Assembly: GCA_013792075.1 (NCBI GenBank)
Contig: VMSR01000183.1
Coordinates: 1-37,768, forward strand
DNA from: Desulfobacula sp.
Lineage (GTDB): Bacteria; Desulfobacterota; Desulfobacteria; Desulfobacterales; Desulfobacteraceae
Reading direction: 5' to 3'
Length of the DNA: 37,768 nt
Below the pieces are notes generated by a model. The model had not been told where the DNA came from, searched no databases, and was given only the letters and a program-made list of their open reading frames with translations. This document shows, one piece after another, positions 29,312 through 37,768 of the stretch (the first letter of the stretch is position 1; every line of letters starts with the position of its first letter). Made by a program: the position numbers and the translations under genes.

Positions 29312-29530
29312 ATGGCAAAAGAAGAACCCATCAAAGTTGACGGGAAAGTACTTGAAACGCTGCCAAATGCCATGTTCAAAGTAGAGTTGGAAAATAAACA
29401 TGTTTTATTGGCCCATATTTCCGGTAAAATGAGAATGCATTTCATAAAAATTCTACCAGGAGACAGGGTGACGGTCGAAATATCACCCTATGATTTAAGC
29501 CGTGGCAGGATTACATATAGATTTAAATAA
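29312..29530 (+). CDS. infA: Translation initiation factor IF-1
   Basis: 72 residues: [62 protein letters not shown]. This is the S1/OB fold with the family's exact length. IF-1 blocks the A site during initiation. It follows secY directly after 38 nt, and rpmJ follows. Confidence 0.98.
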   Translation: MAKEEPIKVDGKVLETLPNAMFKVELENKHVLLAHISGKMRMHFIKILPGDRVTVEISPYDLSRGRITYRFK

Positions 29531-29589
29531 TTTTTTACCAAATAAGCATAAATTGATAAGAAATACAAATCGAGATTAGGAGTGAATGG

Positions 29590-29703
29590 ATGAAAGTAAG
29601 AGCATCTGTTAAAAAAATTTGTAGAGATTGCAAAGTGATAAAAAGACGTGGTGTCATAAGAGTTATTTGCATAAATAAACGTCATAAACAGCGTCAGGGA
29701 TAG
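29590..29703 (+). CDS. rpmJ: 50S ribosomal protein L36
   Basis: 37 residues: [37 protein letters not shown]. The zinc ligands Cys11, Cys14, Cys27 and His32 are all present (the C+ form). TTAGGAGTGAATGG precedes the ATG. It lies between infA and rpsM, the normal place. It is too short for usual gene cutoffs but certain. Confidence 0.97.
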   Translation: MKVRASVKKICRDCKVIKRRGVIRVICINKRHKQRQG

Positions 29704-29715
29704 GGGGAAGGAAAT

Positions 29716-30084
29716 TTGGCACGTATCGCAGGAGTTGATTTACCAAGAGATAAACACGCATGGATCGCCTTGACCTATATTTACGGTATCGGAAGCAGCA
29801 GATCAAGGCTGATACTTGAGAAAACAGGTATTGATCCTACCACAAAAGCAAATGATCTCACGGAAGTTGAGGTTAACGAAATCAGAAAAGTCATTGATGC
29901 TGAATTCAAAGTGGAAGGTGAACTGAGATCCGAAGTTTCCATGAATATCAAGCGATTGATGGATCTCGGGTGTTACAGAGGACTTCGTCACCGTAAAGGC
30001 CTTCCCTGTCATGGTCAGCGAACCAGCACCAATGCGAGGACCAGAAAAGGACCCAAACGGACAGCAGTCAAAAAGAAAAAGTAG
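29716..30084 (+). CDS. rpsM: 30S ribosomal protein S13
   Basis: 122 residues from a TTG start ([26 protein letters not shown]); GGGGGAAGGAAA precedes it. The basic C-terminus ([34 protein letters not shown]) is typical and contacts P-site tRNA. It opens the alpha-operon part. Confidence 0.97.
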   Translation: MARIAGVDLPRDKHAWIALTYIYGIGSSRSRLILEKTGIDPTTKANDLTEVEVNEIRKVIDAEFKVEGELRSEVSMNIKRLMDLGCYRGLRHRKGLPCHGQRTSTNARTRKGPKRTAVKKKK

Positions 30085-30108
30085 AATAATACAAAAGGTT
30101 AATTAATT

Positions 30109-30504
30109 ATGGCAAAAAAGTCTAAAAAAGCTATATCCAAAAAACGGGTCAAGAAGAATATTTCCACAGGTATTGTGCATATTCAATCCACGTTTAACAA
30201 CACCATCGTCACTATTGCTGATGAAAATGGTAATACCATTTCATGGTCCAGTTCCGGTGTACAGGGCTTTAAGGGTTCCAGAAAAAGCACTCCTTTTGCA
30301 GCAAAGCTTGTGGCAGAAGACGCAGGTGCCAAAGCTATGGAACATGGCCTTAAAAACATAGGCGTCTATGTGAAAGGTCCCGGACCTGGAAGAGAATCTG
30401 CTTTAAGAGCACTTCATGCACTTGGGTTCAATATTTCAATGATTAAAGATGTTACCCCGGTTCCCCATAATGGATGCCGTCCGCCCAAAAGAAGAAGAGT
30501 ATAA
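30109..30504 (+). CDS. rpsK: 30S ribosomal protein S11
   Basis: 131 residues. The basic N-terminal tail [15 protein letters not shown] is followed by [30 protein letters not shown] and ends in [18 protein letters not shown], exact family motifs. S11 sits on the 30S platform at the mRNA exit. Confidence 0.98.
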   Translation: MAKKSKKAISKKRVKKNISTGIVHIQSTFNNTIVTIADENGNTISWSSSGVQGFKGSRKSTPFAAKLVAEDAGAKAMEHGLKNIGVYVKGPGPGRESALRALHALGFNISMIKDVTPVPHNGCRPPKRRRV

Positions 30505-30547
30505 AAATATTAGAATTTAGTTCTTGGATTGATAAAGGAGGAGAACG

Positions 30548-31174
30548 TTGGCACGATATACAGGATCTGTTTGCCGTCAGTGCAGACGAGAAAATATGAA
30601 GCTTTTTCTGAAAGGCGACCGTTGTTTTTCAGATAAATGCAGTTTTGATAGAAGAGGGTATCCACCTGGACAACATGGTCAGAGAAGGAGCAAACAATCT
30701 GATTATGGAATTCAGCTGAGAGAAAAACAAAAGGTACGCAGAATTTACGGGATTTCTGAAAAACAATTCAGACTCTCCTTTAAAAAAGCCGATAGGCAAA
30801 AAGGTATTACCGGTACCAATTTGTTAAGTCTACTGGAAACCCGTTTGGACAATGCAGTTTTCAGATTGGGGTTCGTTAATTCCAGAAGTCAGGGACGGCA
30901 TTTTGTTCGGCATAATCATTTTATAGTGAATGGTAATAAGGTTAATATCCCTTCATACCAGGTCAAGAAGGGTGACGTAATAGAGTTGCGTGAAAAAAGC
31001 CGTAAAGTTCAGGCCATTTCCGACTCTTTGGATGCCATTGTCAGAAGAGGAGTTCCCCAGTGGTTAGAAATTAATAAAGATAATTTCAAAGGCCAGATCG
31101 TCGGCATTCCCACTCGTGAGGACATTACGCTGCCGATTCAGGAACAATTGATCGTAGAGCTATACTCAAAATAG
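30548..31174 (+). CDS. rpsD: 30S ribosomal protein S4
   Basis: 208 residues from a TTG start with AAAGGAGGAGAACG before it. The zinc-ribbon N-terminus is CRQCRRE...[11 protein letters not shown]. It is followed by [30 protein letters not shown] and the S4 RNA-binding domain ([30 protein letters not shown]). It starts 30S assembly and represses the alpha operon in E. coli. Confidence 0.97.
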   Translation: MARYTGSVCRQCRRENMKLFLKGDRCFSDKCSFDRRGYPPGQHGQRRSKQSDYGIQLREKQKVRRIYGISEKQFRLSFKKADRQKGITGTNLLSLLETRLDNAVFRLGFVNSRSQGRHFVRHNHFIVNGNKVNIPSYQVKKGDVIELREKSRKVQAISDSLDAIVRRGVPQWLEINKDNFKGQIVGIPTREDITLPIQEQLIVELYSK

Positions 31175-31222
31175 GTACATCATTCGATATGGTTTATCCA
31201 AATATTTATTCAGGAGATTTAA

Positions 31223-32245
31223 ATGTCATCTGAAAAACTTGCATATGTAAACTGGCGAGAGATGATCAAGCCGGAAAAGCTTGATGTTACCACTACTTCA
31301 ACATATGGCAAATTCGTATGCGAACCCCTTGAAAGGGGATATGGTATTACAATTGGTAACTCTCTGCGACGCATCATTTTGTCATCTATCTACGGCGCTG
31401 CCATTGTATCTGTGAAACTTGACGATGCCCTTCATGAATATAGCGTTATATCTGACGTCCGGGAAGATGTTTCCGAGATCATTTTAAACTTGAAAGAGTT
31501 GAAACTGAAGGTAGAAGACGCCGAAGATAGAATATTAACCCTTAAAGCCAAGGGCGAAGGCAGCGTGACCGGTGCTGATATCATCAGTCCGGATGGCAAA
31601 GTTGAAATTCTTAATCCCGAACAGCATATCGCCACATTATCAAAAAACGGCGTGCTTAATATGACAATGGTTGTAAAAACAGGAAAAGGGTATGCCCTGG
31701 CATCTGCCAATAAGGATGATGATGCACCCATTGGAACGATCCCAATTGATTCCGTTTTTTCACCCATCAACCGTGTCAAATACGTGGTGGGTACTTCCAG
31801 GATTGGTCAGAATACCGATTTTGACAAATTGACCCTTGAAGTATGGACAGACGGCAGTGTAACACCTGATGATTCCGTAGCCTTTGGCGCTAAAATTCTT
31901 AAAGAGCAAATGAACCCCTTCATCAACTTTGATGAGGAGATGGAACCCGATGATCTAGAAGACAATGCTGATGATTCAGACCGGGGCTTTAATGAGAATA
32001 TTTATCGATCCGTAGATGAACTGGAGTTGTCCGTGAGAAGCTCCAATTGTCTGAAAAATGCCAGGATTCATACCATTTATCAGCTGGTTCAAAAAACAGA
32101 TAGTGAAATGCTAAAAACCAAGAATTTTGGTAGAAAATCCTTGAACGAAATTAAAGAAGTCCTGCATTCCATGGAGCTTTCCCTGGGCATGGATCTTGAG
32201 GGATTTGAACCGCCAGAAGATGAGAACATTCAGGAAGGAGAGTAA
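31223..32245 (+). CDS. rpoA: DNA-directed RNA polymerase subunit alpha
   Basis: 340 residues. The N-terminal dimer domain ([27 protein letters not shown]) builds the polymerase scaffold. After an acidic linker ([16 protein letters not shown]), the C-terminal domain has [21 protein letters not shown] and [22 protein letters not shown]. The Arg equal to E. coli Arg265, used for UP-element and activator contact, is kept. It lies between rpsD and rplQ as in other alpha operons. Confidence 0.98.
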   Translation: MSSEKLAYVNWREMIKPEKLDVTTTSTYGKFVCEPLERGYGITIGNSLRRIILSSIYGAAIVSVKLDDALHEYSVISDVREDVSEIILNLKELKLKVEDAEDRILTLKAKGEGSVTGADIISPDGKVEILNPEQHIATLSKNGVLNMTMVVKTGKGYALASANKDDDAPIGTIPIDSVFSPINRVKYVVGTSRIGQNTDFDKLTLEVWTDGSVTPDDSVAFGAKILKEQMNPFINFDEEMEPDDLEDNADDSDRGFNENIYRSVDELELSVRSSNCLKNARIHTIYQLVQKTDSEMLKTKNFGRKSLNEIKEVLHSMELSLGMDLEGFEPPEDENIQEGE

Positions 32246-32250
32246 ATTCC

Positions 32251-32607
32251 ATGAAACATAGAAAATCTGTATTAAAACTGAACAGAACCTCAAGCCATAG
32301 AAAGGCTATGTTTAGAAACATGGTAACTTCTCTGTTCAAACACAGCAGCATCAAAACCACAGAAGCCAAAGCAAAAGGGTTGCGGTCCATTGCCGACAAA
32401 ATGGTTACCCTTGCAAAAAGGGGCGACTTACATGCCAGAAGACAGGCCATGGCATATATTCGGGAAAAAGATGTAGTTCATGTGCTATTTAATGAAGTTG
32501 CTAAGAAGTTTGATTCAAGACAGGGCGGTTATACAAGAATTATTAAAATTGGTCCCAGAAAAGGTGATGTCGCACCAATGGTCCAGATTGAATTGATCTT
32601 TGACTGA
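32251..32607 (+). CDS. rplQ: 50S ribosomal protein L17
   Basis: 118 residues: [42 protein letters not shown], and [13 protein letters not shown] at the end. It lies near the tunnel exit. It is the last gene of the long block, 5 nt behind rpoA, and is followed by a strong terminator. Confidence 0.98.
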   Translation: MKHRKSVLKLNRTSSHRKAMFRNMVTSLFKHSSIKTTEAKAKGLRSIADKMVTLAKRGDLHARRQAMAYIREKDVVHVLFNEVAKKFDSRQGGYTRIIKIGPRKGDVAPMVQIELIFD

Positions 32608-32635
32608 TCGATCTTTTTAAGTGTATTGAAGATCA

Positions 32636-32676
32636 AATCCCTGGTAAGAACTTCTTACCGGGGATTTTGTTTTTTG
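32636..32676 (+). terminator. Rho-independent terminator of the ribosomal block
   Basis: Arms AATCCCTGGTAAG (32636-32648) and CTTACCGGGGATT (32654-32666) pair over 13 bp with one wobble around loop AACTT. They are followed by TTGTTTTTT. It may also serve the convergent kinase gene, but the T run on that side is poor. Confidence 0.9.
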
Positions 32677-32695
32677 TCCGATAGCGGGTGTGGAT

Positions 32696-35443
32696 TTACA
32701 GATCGCCAGGCTTAGTATCCAGTGATTTCCGGATGATAAAAAGCAGGTCCTTATTTTGCAACGGTTTTTGAAGGTATCTTTTGATACCGATTTTCATGGC
32801 CTGGGCCTGGGAAATGGCTTCGTTATAACCGCTACACAGAATAATCGGTACCTTGTTTCGGATCTTCAGCACCGCTTTTGCGAAGTCAAATCCCGTCATC
32901 TGGGGCATGGTCATATCGGTGATGATCAGGTCAAACTGGTCTGGATTGTTTTTAAAGGCCGCCAGGGCTTGTTCTCCATTTTCAAAGGAAAGGGCTGTGT
33001 AGCCATATAGTTCAAGCAGTTCGTGGGTCATTATGCGAATATCCTCTTCATCATCTACGATCATGATGGTTTCCCGTCCCCCAACGGGTTCTCTCATTTT
33101 TTTTTCATGCTGGTTTAGGGAAGGTGTTTTTTCAACGATTGGCAGATAAACTGAAAAAGTGGATCCGACCCCCTCTTGCGTTTCCACATGGATTATCCCA
33201 TCGTGTGCATCCACAATGGCCTGGACCAGGGCCAGCCCAAAACCTGTTCCCCGGCCCATTTCCTTTGTTGTAAAATAAGGATCAAATGCTTTTTCAAGTG
33301 TCTCTGGGGTCATACCATGACCTGTGTCCCTCACTTCCAGCTTAAGATAGCTGCCGCTTCCTGGAAGCATCAAGCCATGCTTTGCGTGAAGGGGCCTGTC
33401 AAAATCTTCCAAATGAACCATAAGAATGCCGCCGGTTTCAAGCATGGAATGGTAGGCATTTGTGCAAAGGTTCAAGATGACCTGGTGCATTTGGGTAGGA
33501 TCTGCCATGACCATGGATTTTGACTTTATATTTGTTTGAATGTCAATGGTTGTTGGAATAGAGGCCCGCAGCAATTTTAGCGCTTCTTTTACAATCAATT
33601 GAATTTTGAGAGGGTGTTTTTTAAATTCTGTCTGACGGCTGAAGGTAAGAATCTGCTGAATCAGGTCAGCAGCACGCTGGGCGCCCTTGATAATCTGGGC
33701 AATATGTTTCTTTGCTTTTTCCGGGGTTTCAATGGCCATTTCCGCCAATTGGCAATAGCCAAAGATACTGGAGAGGATATTGTTGAAATCATGGGCAATT
33801 CCACCGGCCAGGGTTCCAATGGCTTCCATTTTTTGGGATTTTTGCAGCTGGACCGCCATGTGCCGCTTTTCGATTTCCGATAGTTTCAGATCCGTGATGT
33901 CCCGACCCTCGGCAATAAGAAATTCAATCTGATTGGAAGTGTTGAATATTGGTTTTATGGAAATATCAATATCTCTAATATCGCCGTTTTTCGACCTGTT
34001 GGTTGTTTCCAGCCTGACCAGTTCTCCTTTCAGGGCCCTTTGAATGGCCTCTTTAATCTGTTTTTGTGTCTGGGTGTCATGCTCCCACCACGGGGTTTCC
34101 CAGAAGGGTTTATACAGGACATCTGCTTCGGTACAGCCGCCAAAGTCAAGTGCACTCTGGTTGACTTCTTCAAGGATGCCTTGGGGGGAGATAATGCCGG
34201 TGTACTGAAAGGATTGATTAAAAAGACCACGGAGTTTAAGTTCATTTTCCACCAAGGCTGCCTGGGTATTTGAGGTTTTTTGAATTTCGTGGTTCAGTTT
34301 CTCATGGTAATCTTCCAGGCGGTTCATAAAAGAATTAAAATGATGGGATAATTTTCCCAACTCATCCGGGGATTCATAGTCCATTCTCACTGAAAAATCG
34401 CCTTGGCTTCCTGCCTCTAATTTCTGAATTATTTTATCAAGGGGCTTGGTGACCGAGCGGCTGATGAAAAAGGTAAGAACAATGGTAAACAAAAGTGTGA
34501 GAATAATGCCAATGGCGATAAAGGTTTTAAATCTCTGCAAAGGGGAAAAAACCTCTTCTGCATAACTTGTGGAACCGACAATCCATTTAAATTCGGGCAA
34601 ATGTTTGAAAATTACGATTTTTTCCCTGGGGTGTGATTCGTCCGGGTTTTGCCAGAAATATTTAAGTTTTCCGGTTTTCCGGGCAAGTATCTGGCCTATG
34701 AATTCATTGGGGTATTTATTCTGATGTAACAGGTTTATTCCCTGAAGTGTCGGGTGGATAAGGGCCATTCCGGTTTCGTCCAGAACGATGGCATATCCTG
34801 TTTTGCCTGATTTCATGGACAGAATCGTTTCTTTAAAATCGGTTATGTCCACAAGATAATTGAATTCATTGCGATAGGCAGAAACGGAAATAATCCAATC
34901 CAGGGGCTTAAAATACACCATGTAGAGGGCTTTAGGGCGATCTGTTGCTTCACCTGGGTTTTTCCAGTCATATTCCAGGTAGCCTTCCCTGGCCTTTAAT
35001 TGCTGTTGGACAAAGCCGTACTCAGAGACATCGCTCCCCATAACTTTGGCATTGGGATGGACTGTCACAAGACCCTTGGTGTTCAAGCAATAAATATAAC
35101 CGCTGATCCCAATGGTCTGATTTAAAAAAATTTCTTCAATGGTTTGGATGGCCTGTTCCCTGGTTATCAGGCCGGACCGGTGTTTGCTATAGTAATATTG
35201 GGCAATATCCAGGTTTTTTTCGGCAATGGCCCACAAGCGATTTTTTATGGAAACGGCAGCAGACGCCTGTATCAGGTTTGCCAAAGCGGTGGTTGTAGTG
35301 TTCAGCTCATTTTCAATACTGGTTTCCAGCGTATCTTTTACCAGGTAATAGGCGATCATGCTTCCGACAAGGATCAACGGTACAAAGGCCGCTACAAAAG
35401 AGACGAGCAGTTTGTTCCTGAATTTAAGTCTTTTAAAAAGCAT
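32696..35443 (-). CDS. Membrane hybrid histidine kinase (tandem Cache, HAMP, PAS, HisKA, HATPase, receiver)
   Basis: 915 residues from the ATG at 35443 (MLFKRLKF; TGAGG close before). A TTG at 35467 would add eight residues without a binding site. Domains: TM1 (about 13-35); an extracytoplasmic tandem Cache sensor (about 40-300, the two halves GISGYIYCLNTKGLVTVHP and KTGYAIVLDETGMALIHP are clearly related); TM2 (about 307-328); HAMP; PAS (about 400-520); and HisKA with phospho-accepting His551 in GGIAHDFNNIL. The ATPase domain has N and G boxes (NLCTNAYHS, DTGHGM, GRGTGFGLALV). The C-terminal receiver has Asp843 (IITDMTMP) and Lys893. It senses a small ligand in the periplasm. No output regulator is nearby, but a diguanylate cyclase gene is upstream. 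Confidence 0.93.
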   Translation of the reverse strand: MLFKRLKFRNKLLVSFVAAFVPLILVGSMIAYYLVKDTLETSIENELNTTTTALANLIQASAAVSIKNRLWAIAEKNLDIAQYYYSKHRSGLITREQAIQTIEEIFLNQTIGISGYIYCLNTKGLVTVHPNAKVMGSDVSEYGFVQQQLKAREGYLEYDWKNPGEATDRPKALYMVYFKPLDWIISVSAYRNEFNYLVDITDFKETILSMKSGKTGYAIVLDETGMALIHPTLQGINLLHQNKYPNEFIGQILARKTGKLKYFWQNPDESHPREKIVIFKHLPEFKWIVGSTSYAEEVFSPLQRFKTFIAIGIILTLLFTIVLTFFISRSVTKPLDKIIQKLEAGSQGDFSVRMDYESPDELGKLSHHFNSFMNRLEDYHEKLNHEIQKTSNTQAALVENELKLRGLFNQSFQYTGIISPQGILEEVNQSALDFGGCTEADVLYKPFWETPWWEHDTQTQKQIKEAIQRALKGELVRLETTNRSKNGDIRDIDISIKPIFNTSNQIEFLIAEGRDITDLKLSEIEKRHMAVQLQKSQKMEAIGTLAGGIAHDFNNILSSIFGYCQLAEMAIETPEKAKKHIAQIIKGAQRAADLIQQILTFSRQTEFKKHPLKIQLIVKEALKLLRASIPTTIDIQTNIKSKSMVMADPTQMHQVILNLCTNAYHSMLETGGILMVHLEDFDRPLHAKHGLMLPGSGSYLKLEVRDTGHGMTPETLEKAFDPYFTTKEMGRGTGFGLALVQAIVDAHDGIIHVETQEGVGSTFSVYLPIVEKTPSLNQHEKKMREPVGGRETIMIVDDEEDIRIMTHELLELYGYTALSFENGEQALAAFKNNPDQFDLIITDMTMPQMTGFDFAKAVLKIRNKVPIILCSGYNEAISQAQAMKIGIKRYLQKPLQNKDLLFIIRKSLDTKPGDL

Positions 35444-35547
35444 ATACCTCAGGCCATCGCATATCAACGGGTTGAAATGATTTTTCGGTTTAGCCGGGCT
35501 ATAAAAGTCAAGAATACTATATCAGTGTGGATTATAAAAGTTTTTTT

Positions 35548-36615
35548 TTAAAGTGAAAAAAATCCTGATACCCGGTGATTGAAGGGGAAGGATTTAGAGG
35601 TTTTTTTTTTGTGTTTGGCCTGGTAGAGCCGCTTGTCTGCGGCTTTCAAGAGACCCCGTGATGAATCAATTCCTATTTCAGACACAGTTGAAATCCCATA
35701 ACTCAATTTTACATAAAAAGTCTTGTGATCTGTTGATAACGGTGTCGATGCCAGGTTTTCCTTAACCCTTCTTACATAATGTTCGGCCTGGATTCGGCTG
35801 GTGGAGGGAAGGATGACAACAAATTCGTCTCCGGCAAACCGGGCCACAACATCAGACTCCCGTTTAAGTCGGTTCAGGCAGTCTGACACGTGACAAAGCG
35901 CCAGATCCCCATTGTCATGACCATAGGTGTCATTGATGGATTTGAAATCATCCAGGTCCAGAAACAGGAGGGTCAACTCCATCTGATAGCGTTTGGCACG
36001 TTGAAATTCACGTTCAAGGATTCGTTCCATTACGCCACGGTTCAACAGACCGGTCAGGGGGTCATGGAAGGCGAGAAACTTTAATTGCTCGTGGGCTGTA
36101 ACATTTGAAAGGCATAAAGAGACCTTGAGGGCCAGTTGTTCCAACAATGAAGTGTCGATGCCGGGTTGAAACCGGTTTTTGTCTTTGTCTGCCTGGTTGA
36201 TACTGCCAATGACCTGCCCGTCCAGGGTAATCGGGGCAATGGCAATGGAACCCATTTCATATCCGGGATTTTCCGGCACAAGGGCAGTAAAAACAGCCAG
36301 GTTTTCATTCGCCAGCAATGGCTTTAAGCTGTTCTTCGTCACAGATAAAAACAGTTTTTTTGATACAAAGGCTGTGGAAGTTTTCAGCAGCTCTGAATCT
36401 TTTATTTCGCTAAGCTGTCGGGCAATATCGCTTTCTTTGATAATTGAAAACCAAATATGGTCAATGGAAAAATTATCCCGTATGGCAGTTAAAAGTTTTT
36501 CAAGAAAATCCTGAAAATTTAAGATGGTAAGAATACTCATCTCTATCTCATTGAACTTCCGGGCAATCCGGTCATTTTCTTTGAGCCGCCTTAAAAGGGA
36601 ATGTGGAATTTCCAT
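35548..36615 (-). CDS. Diguanylate cyclase with N-terminal GAF/DUF484-like domain
   Basis: 355 residues, no transmembrane segment. The N-terminal part (about 10-170) begins LLRRLKENDRIARKFNEIE and resembles the DUF484/GAF sensor fold (GSIAIAPITLDGQVIGSINQ). The C-terminal GGDEF domain (about 180-340) starts FLAFHDPLTGLLNRGVME. The active-site signature is RFAGDEFVV (AGDEF, residues 261-265, an accepted active variant). RESD at 252-255 is five residues before it, which is the product-inhibition I-site. It should make cyclic di-GMP in the cytoplasm. It lies 104 nt upstream of the kinase on the same strand, so a signalling pair is plausible though unproven. Confidence 0.92.
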   Translation of the reverse strand: MEIPHSLLRRLKENDRIARKFNEIEMSILTILNFQDFLEKLLTAIRDNFSIDHIWFSIIKESDIARQLSEIKDSELLKTSTAFVSKKLFLSVTKNSLKPLLANENLAVFTALVPENPGYEMGSIAIAPITLDGQVIGSINQADKDKNRFQPGIDTSLLEQLALKVSLCLSNVTAHEQLKFLAFHDPLTGLLNRGVMERILEREFQRAKRYQMELTLLFLDLDDFKSINDTYGHDNGDLALCHVSDCLNRLKRESDVVARFAGDEFVVILPSTSRIQAEHYVRRVKENLASTPLSTDHKTFYVKLSYGISTVSEIGIDSSRGLLKAADKRLYQAKHKKKTSKSFPFNHRVSGFFSL

Positions 36616-37099
36616 TTTCGTTTGAATCCTGATAGTTTAAATTTTTCCATGTCCGTACACGATACTATCAATTTTATACTTTCCTGTCATCCTTTAAAGG
36701 GCATGGCCCGGAAAGTCAACCGGCAAAATATTTTTGATATAGGGCAATATTTTTTTGTGGGGCGTGCTGTTTTAAGATGCCCACGGGGCTGTCCGGCCTG
36801 CTCGTATCCCAGCTCTCTCCCAGAAAGAAACGACCTGCCCCGGAGACGCAGCTTCAATAGAAAGGACAGGGGGAATCGGACACAGGACCGGACCCCGACA
36901 GGTGCATGAAAAGGCTTTTCCCAAAAATTACCAGCAGCAAAGGGGGTAAGGCTCTTCGCTCATTTACCATCGCATCTTTTGGGAAAACTCAAAATCGCCC
37001 TACCAATGTATTAAGTTTCCAAGTAGGCAGAATGGAAGAATCTGAATTTTGCAAAGACATCAAATGCCATTTGTTGCATGAGAATAAACGTCAGGATGA
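36616..37099. other. Intergenic region with GC-rich patch and inverted repeat, no clear gene
   Basis: The region upstream of the cyclase holds an AT-rich part (36616-36760), then a GC-rich patch (36760-36905) unlike its surroundings, then an inverted repeat (separate entry). Weak minus-strand promoter candidates exist, e.g. ATGACA-17-TAGTAT in the 36650-36690 area. A plus-strand frame at 36906-37136 (76 codons) has no recognised motif and no ribosome binding site. Confidence 0.5.
36916..36987. repeat. Perfect 11-bp inverted repeat with nested stem
   Basis: TTTTCCCAAAA (36916-36926) and TTTTGGGAAAA (36977-36987) are exact reverse complements 50 nt apart. Inside, GGTAA and TTACC can pair as a nested arm. 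The layout looks like a structured RNA or a small mobile-element remnant; no terminator T run in a useful place. Function unknown. Confidence 0.6.
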
Positions 37100-37258
37100 C
37101 TATAAAACGATGTTAAAAAAAGTTGCAAACTCTTGAAAGCATTTATTGCATTCAAAGCGTTTTATCTTTGGGATGAATCTCATCCACCATTTGCGGCGGA
37201 GCCTTGCGAGAGAATGGCTTTTGCAGGCAGGACAACATGTTTTACAATATCGTTTCAT
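37100..37258 (-). CDS. Small zinc-ribbon protein
   Basis: 52 residues from the ATG at 37258 (MKRYCKTCCPACKSHSL), with GGAGTGG 4-5 nt before it. An ATG at 37285 would add nine residues and has no binding site. Two CxxC knuckles (CPAC near the start and CNKC after RFE) frame a basic segment, LARLRRKWWMRFIPKIKR. This is the pattern of small zinc-ribbon proteins found widely in bacteria, of unknown function. Metal binding is inferred; no partner gene is near. Confidence 0.6.
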   Translation of the reverse strand: MKRYCKTCCPACKSHSLARLRRKWWMRFIPKIKRFECNKCFQEFATFFNIVL

Positions 37259-37678
37259 TTTTCCACTCCAATATCTATTGGTCATAAAGACTTATTGAAT
37301 CTAAATGAGTGTGTCAATCGGGGAAACCCTTAGAAATAAAGAAACTTTAAAAACATTCTCGTCGATTTTGAACAATTATTTTCCGGGACCTTGGCTAAAA
37401 TCCACTGGATCTCAAATATAGTTTACCGGAAAATTAATTAATTTGGTTTTGTTTTTTCATATATTGAATTGCCTCACCAGTGCCTAAAAAATGGTCCATT
37501 CCATATGCAGTGTTCTGAAGAAATTTTGAAAAGAGAACCCTACATGTTAATATAATTGCTACGACCCATCAATCCTTATAGGACGGGGGGACAGGGCCAA
37601 CGCATGTGATTTATAGAGGTATTGTTGTCCAGGATACCTGCAACCCGGCCAGGGGTGGGGAAGGGGGATTCCATTAAA
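37259..37678. other. Right-edge intergenic region, possible gene remnant
   Basis: No intact gene. On the minus strand a 44-codon open stretch (about 37434-37568) ends LGTGEAIQYMKKQNQIN and begins with a hydrophobic run, VVAIILTCRVLFSKFL. It lacks a start and has stops on both sides, so it may be a decayed membrane protein (a weak resemblance to DoxX-type N-termini, by eye only). Nothing else is recognisable. Confidence 0.3.
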
Positions 37679-37708
37679 TCTTTGGTCCTCGTCCTTGAGG
37701 ACCAAAGA
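37679..37708. repeat. Perfect 12-bp hairpin near the right edge
   Basis: TCTTTGGTCCTC (37679-37690) and GAGGACCAAAGA (37697-37708) pair perfectly around loop GTCCTT. On the minus strand it is followed by TTTAAT, so it could be a weak terminator for a minus-strand gene from beyond the edge. A minus-strand frame open from the edge, ending at the stop codon 37674-37676 (…VRFFGPQGRGPKI), runs through it and might be that gene's C-terminus. Confidence 0.55.
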
Positions 37709-37768
37709 AGCGGACCTGGCCGCGGCCTTTGTCGTCCTGACGCCACGTCCAGCTACGCCATTCCACCC

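Noticed and set aside
36760-36905. A functional cobalamin riboswitch
   Set aside because: Core-like words occur in the wrong order, the 5' AGGTGC-type element is not in place, and there is no B12-related gene behind it.
36906-37136. A 76-codon plus-strand frame
   Set aside because: It runs through the inverted repeat and overlaps the better supported zinc-ribbon gene on the other strand; no motif or binding site.
1-37768. CRISPR arrays, insertion sequences, phage genes, attachment sites, replication origins
   Set aside because: No direct-repeat arrays, transposase or integrase motifs, or DnaA-box clusters were seen in reading both strands.

Overview
The window is a mid-GC segment of a proteobacterial chromosome. 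It is almost filled by one long block of co-oriented genes for ribosomal proteins, RNA polymerase and translation factors. The tRNA order Thr-Tyr-Gly-Thr in front of tuf, the protein sequences (e.g. the MAKEKF start of EF-Tu, and a beta' with the SI3-type insertion), the zinc forms of S14, L33 and L36, and the signalling genes on the flank suggest a sulfate-reducing deltaproteobacterium (Desulfobacterales/Desulfobacteraceae). That assignment is inference from sequence style, not from a search.

Left flank (1-2.6 kb, minus strand): the start of a U32-family peptidase gene (cut by the window edge), a tRNA-Arg(CCU), and a MltD-type lytic transglycosylase with three LysM repeats. The lipoprotein signal peptide of the transglycosylase is displaced by a one-base frameshift in a T6 run. 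A good promoter at 2602-2630 then starts the plus-strand block.

Main block (2.68-32.68 kb, plus strand): tRNA-Thr(UGU), Tyr, Gly(UCC), Thr(GGU), tuf, rpmG, tRNA-Trp, secE, nusG, rplK, rplA (frameshifted), an L10 leader RNA, rplJ, rplL, an attenuator, rpoB, rpoC, a new strong promoter, rpsL, rpsG, a second tuf, then the S10 operon (rpsJ to rpsQ), the spc operon (rplN to rpmJ) and the alpha operon (rpsM to rplQ), ended by a strong terminator at 32636-32676. This unit makes the ribosome, the core RNA polymerase (alpha, beta, beta'), elongation factor Tu, IF-1, NusG and the SecYE translocon core. fusA is missing between rpsG and tuf, and adk and map are missing after secY.

Right flank (32.7-37.77 kb, minus strand): a large membrane hybrid histidine kinase with tandem Cache domains, PAS and a receiver. 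Upstream of it is a GAF/DUF484-like diguanylate cyclase. Then come about 1.1 kb of mostly non-coding DNA with inverted repeats, a small zinc-ribbon protein gene, and the window edge.

The most unusual observations are: a roughly 100-residue parvulin-like domain inserted into beta' just before the secondary-channel rim; a one-base deletion splitting rplA in its most conserved motif; an apparent on/off T-tract in the transglycosylase signal peptide; an S7 protein with a non-canonical acidic N-terminus; and a patch of near-identity between the two tuf genes that suggests gene conversion.
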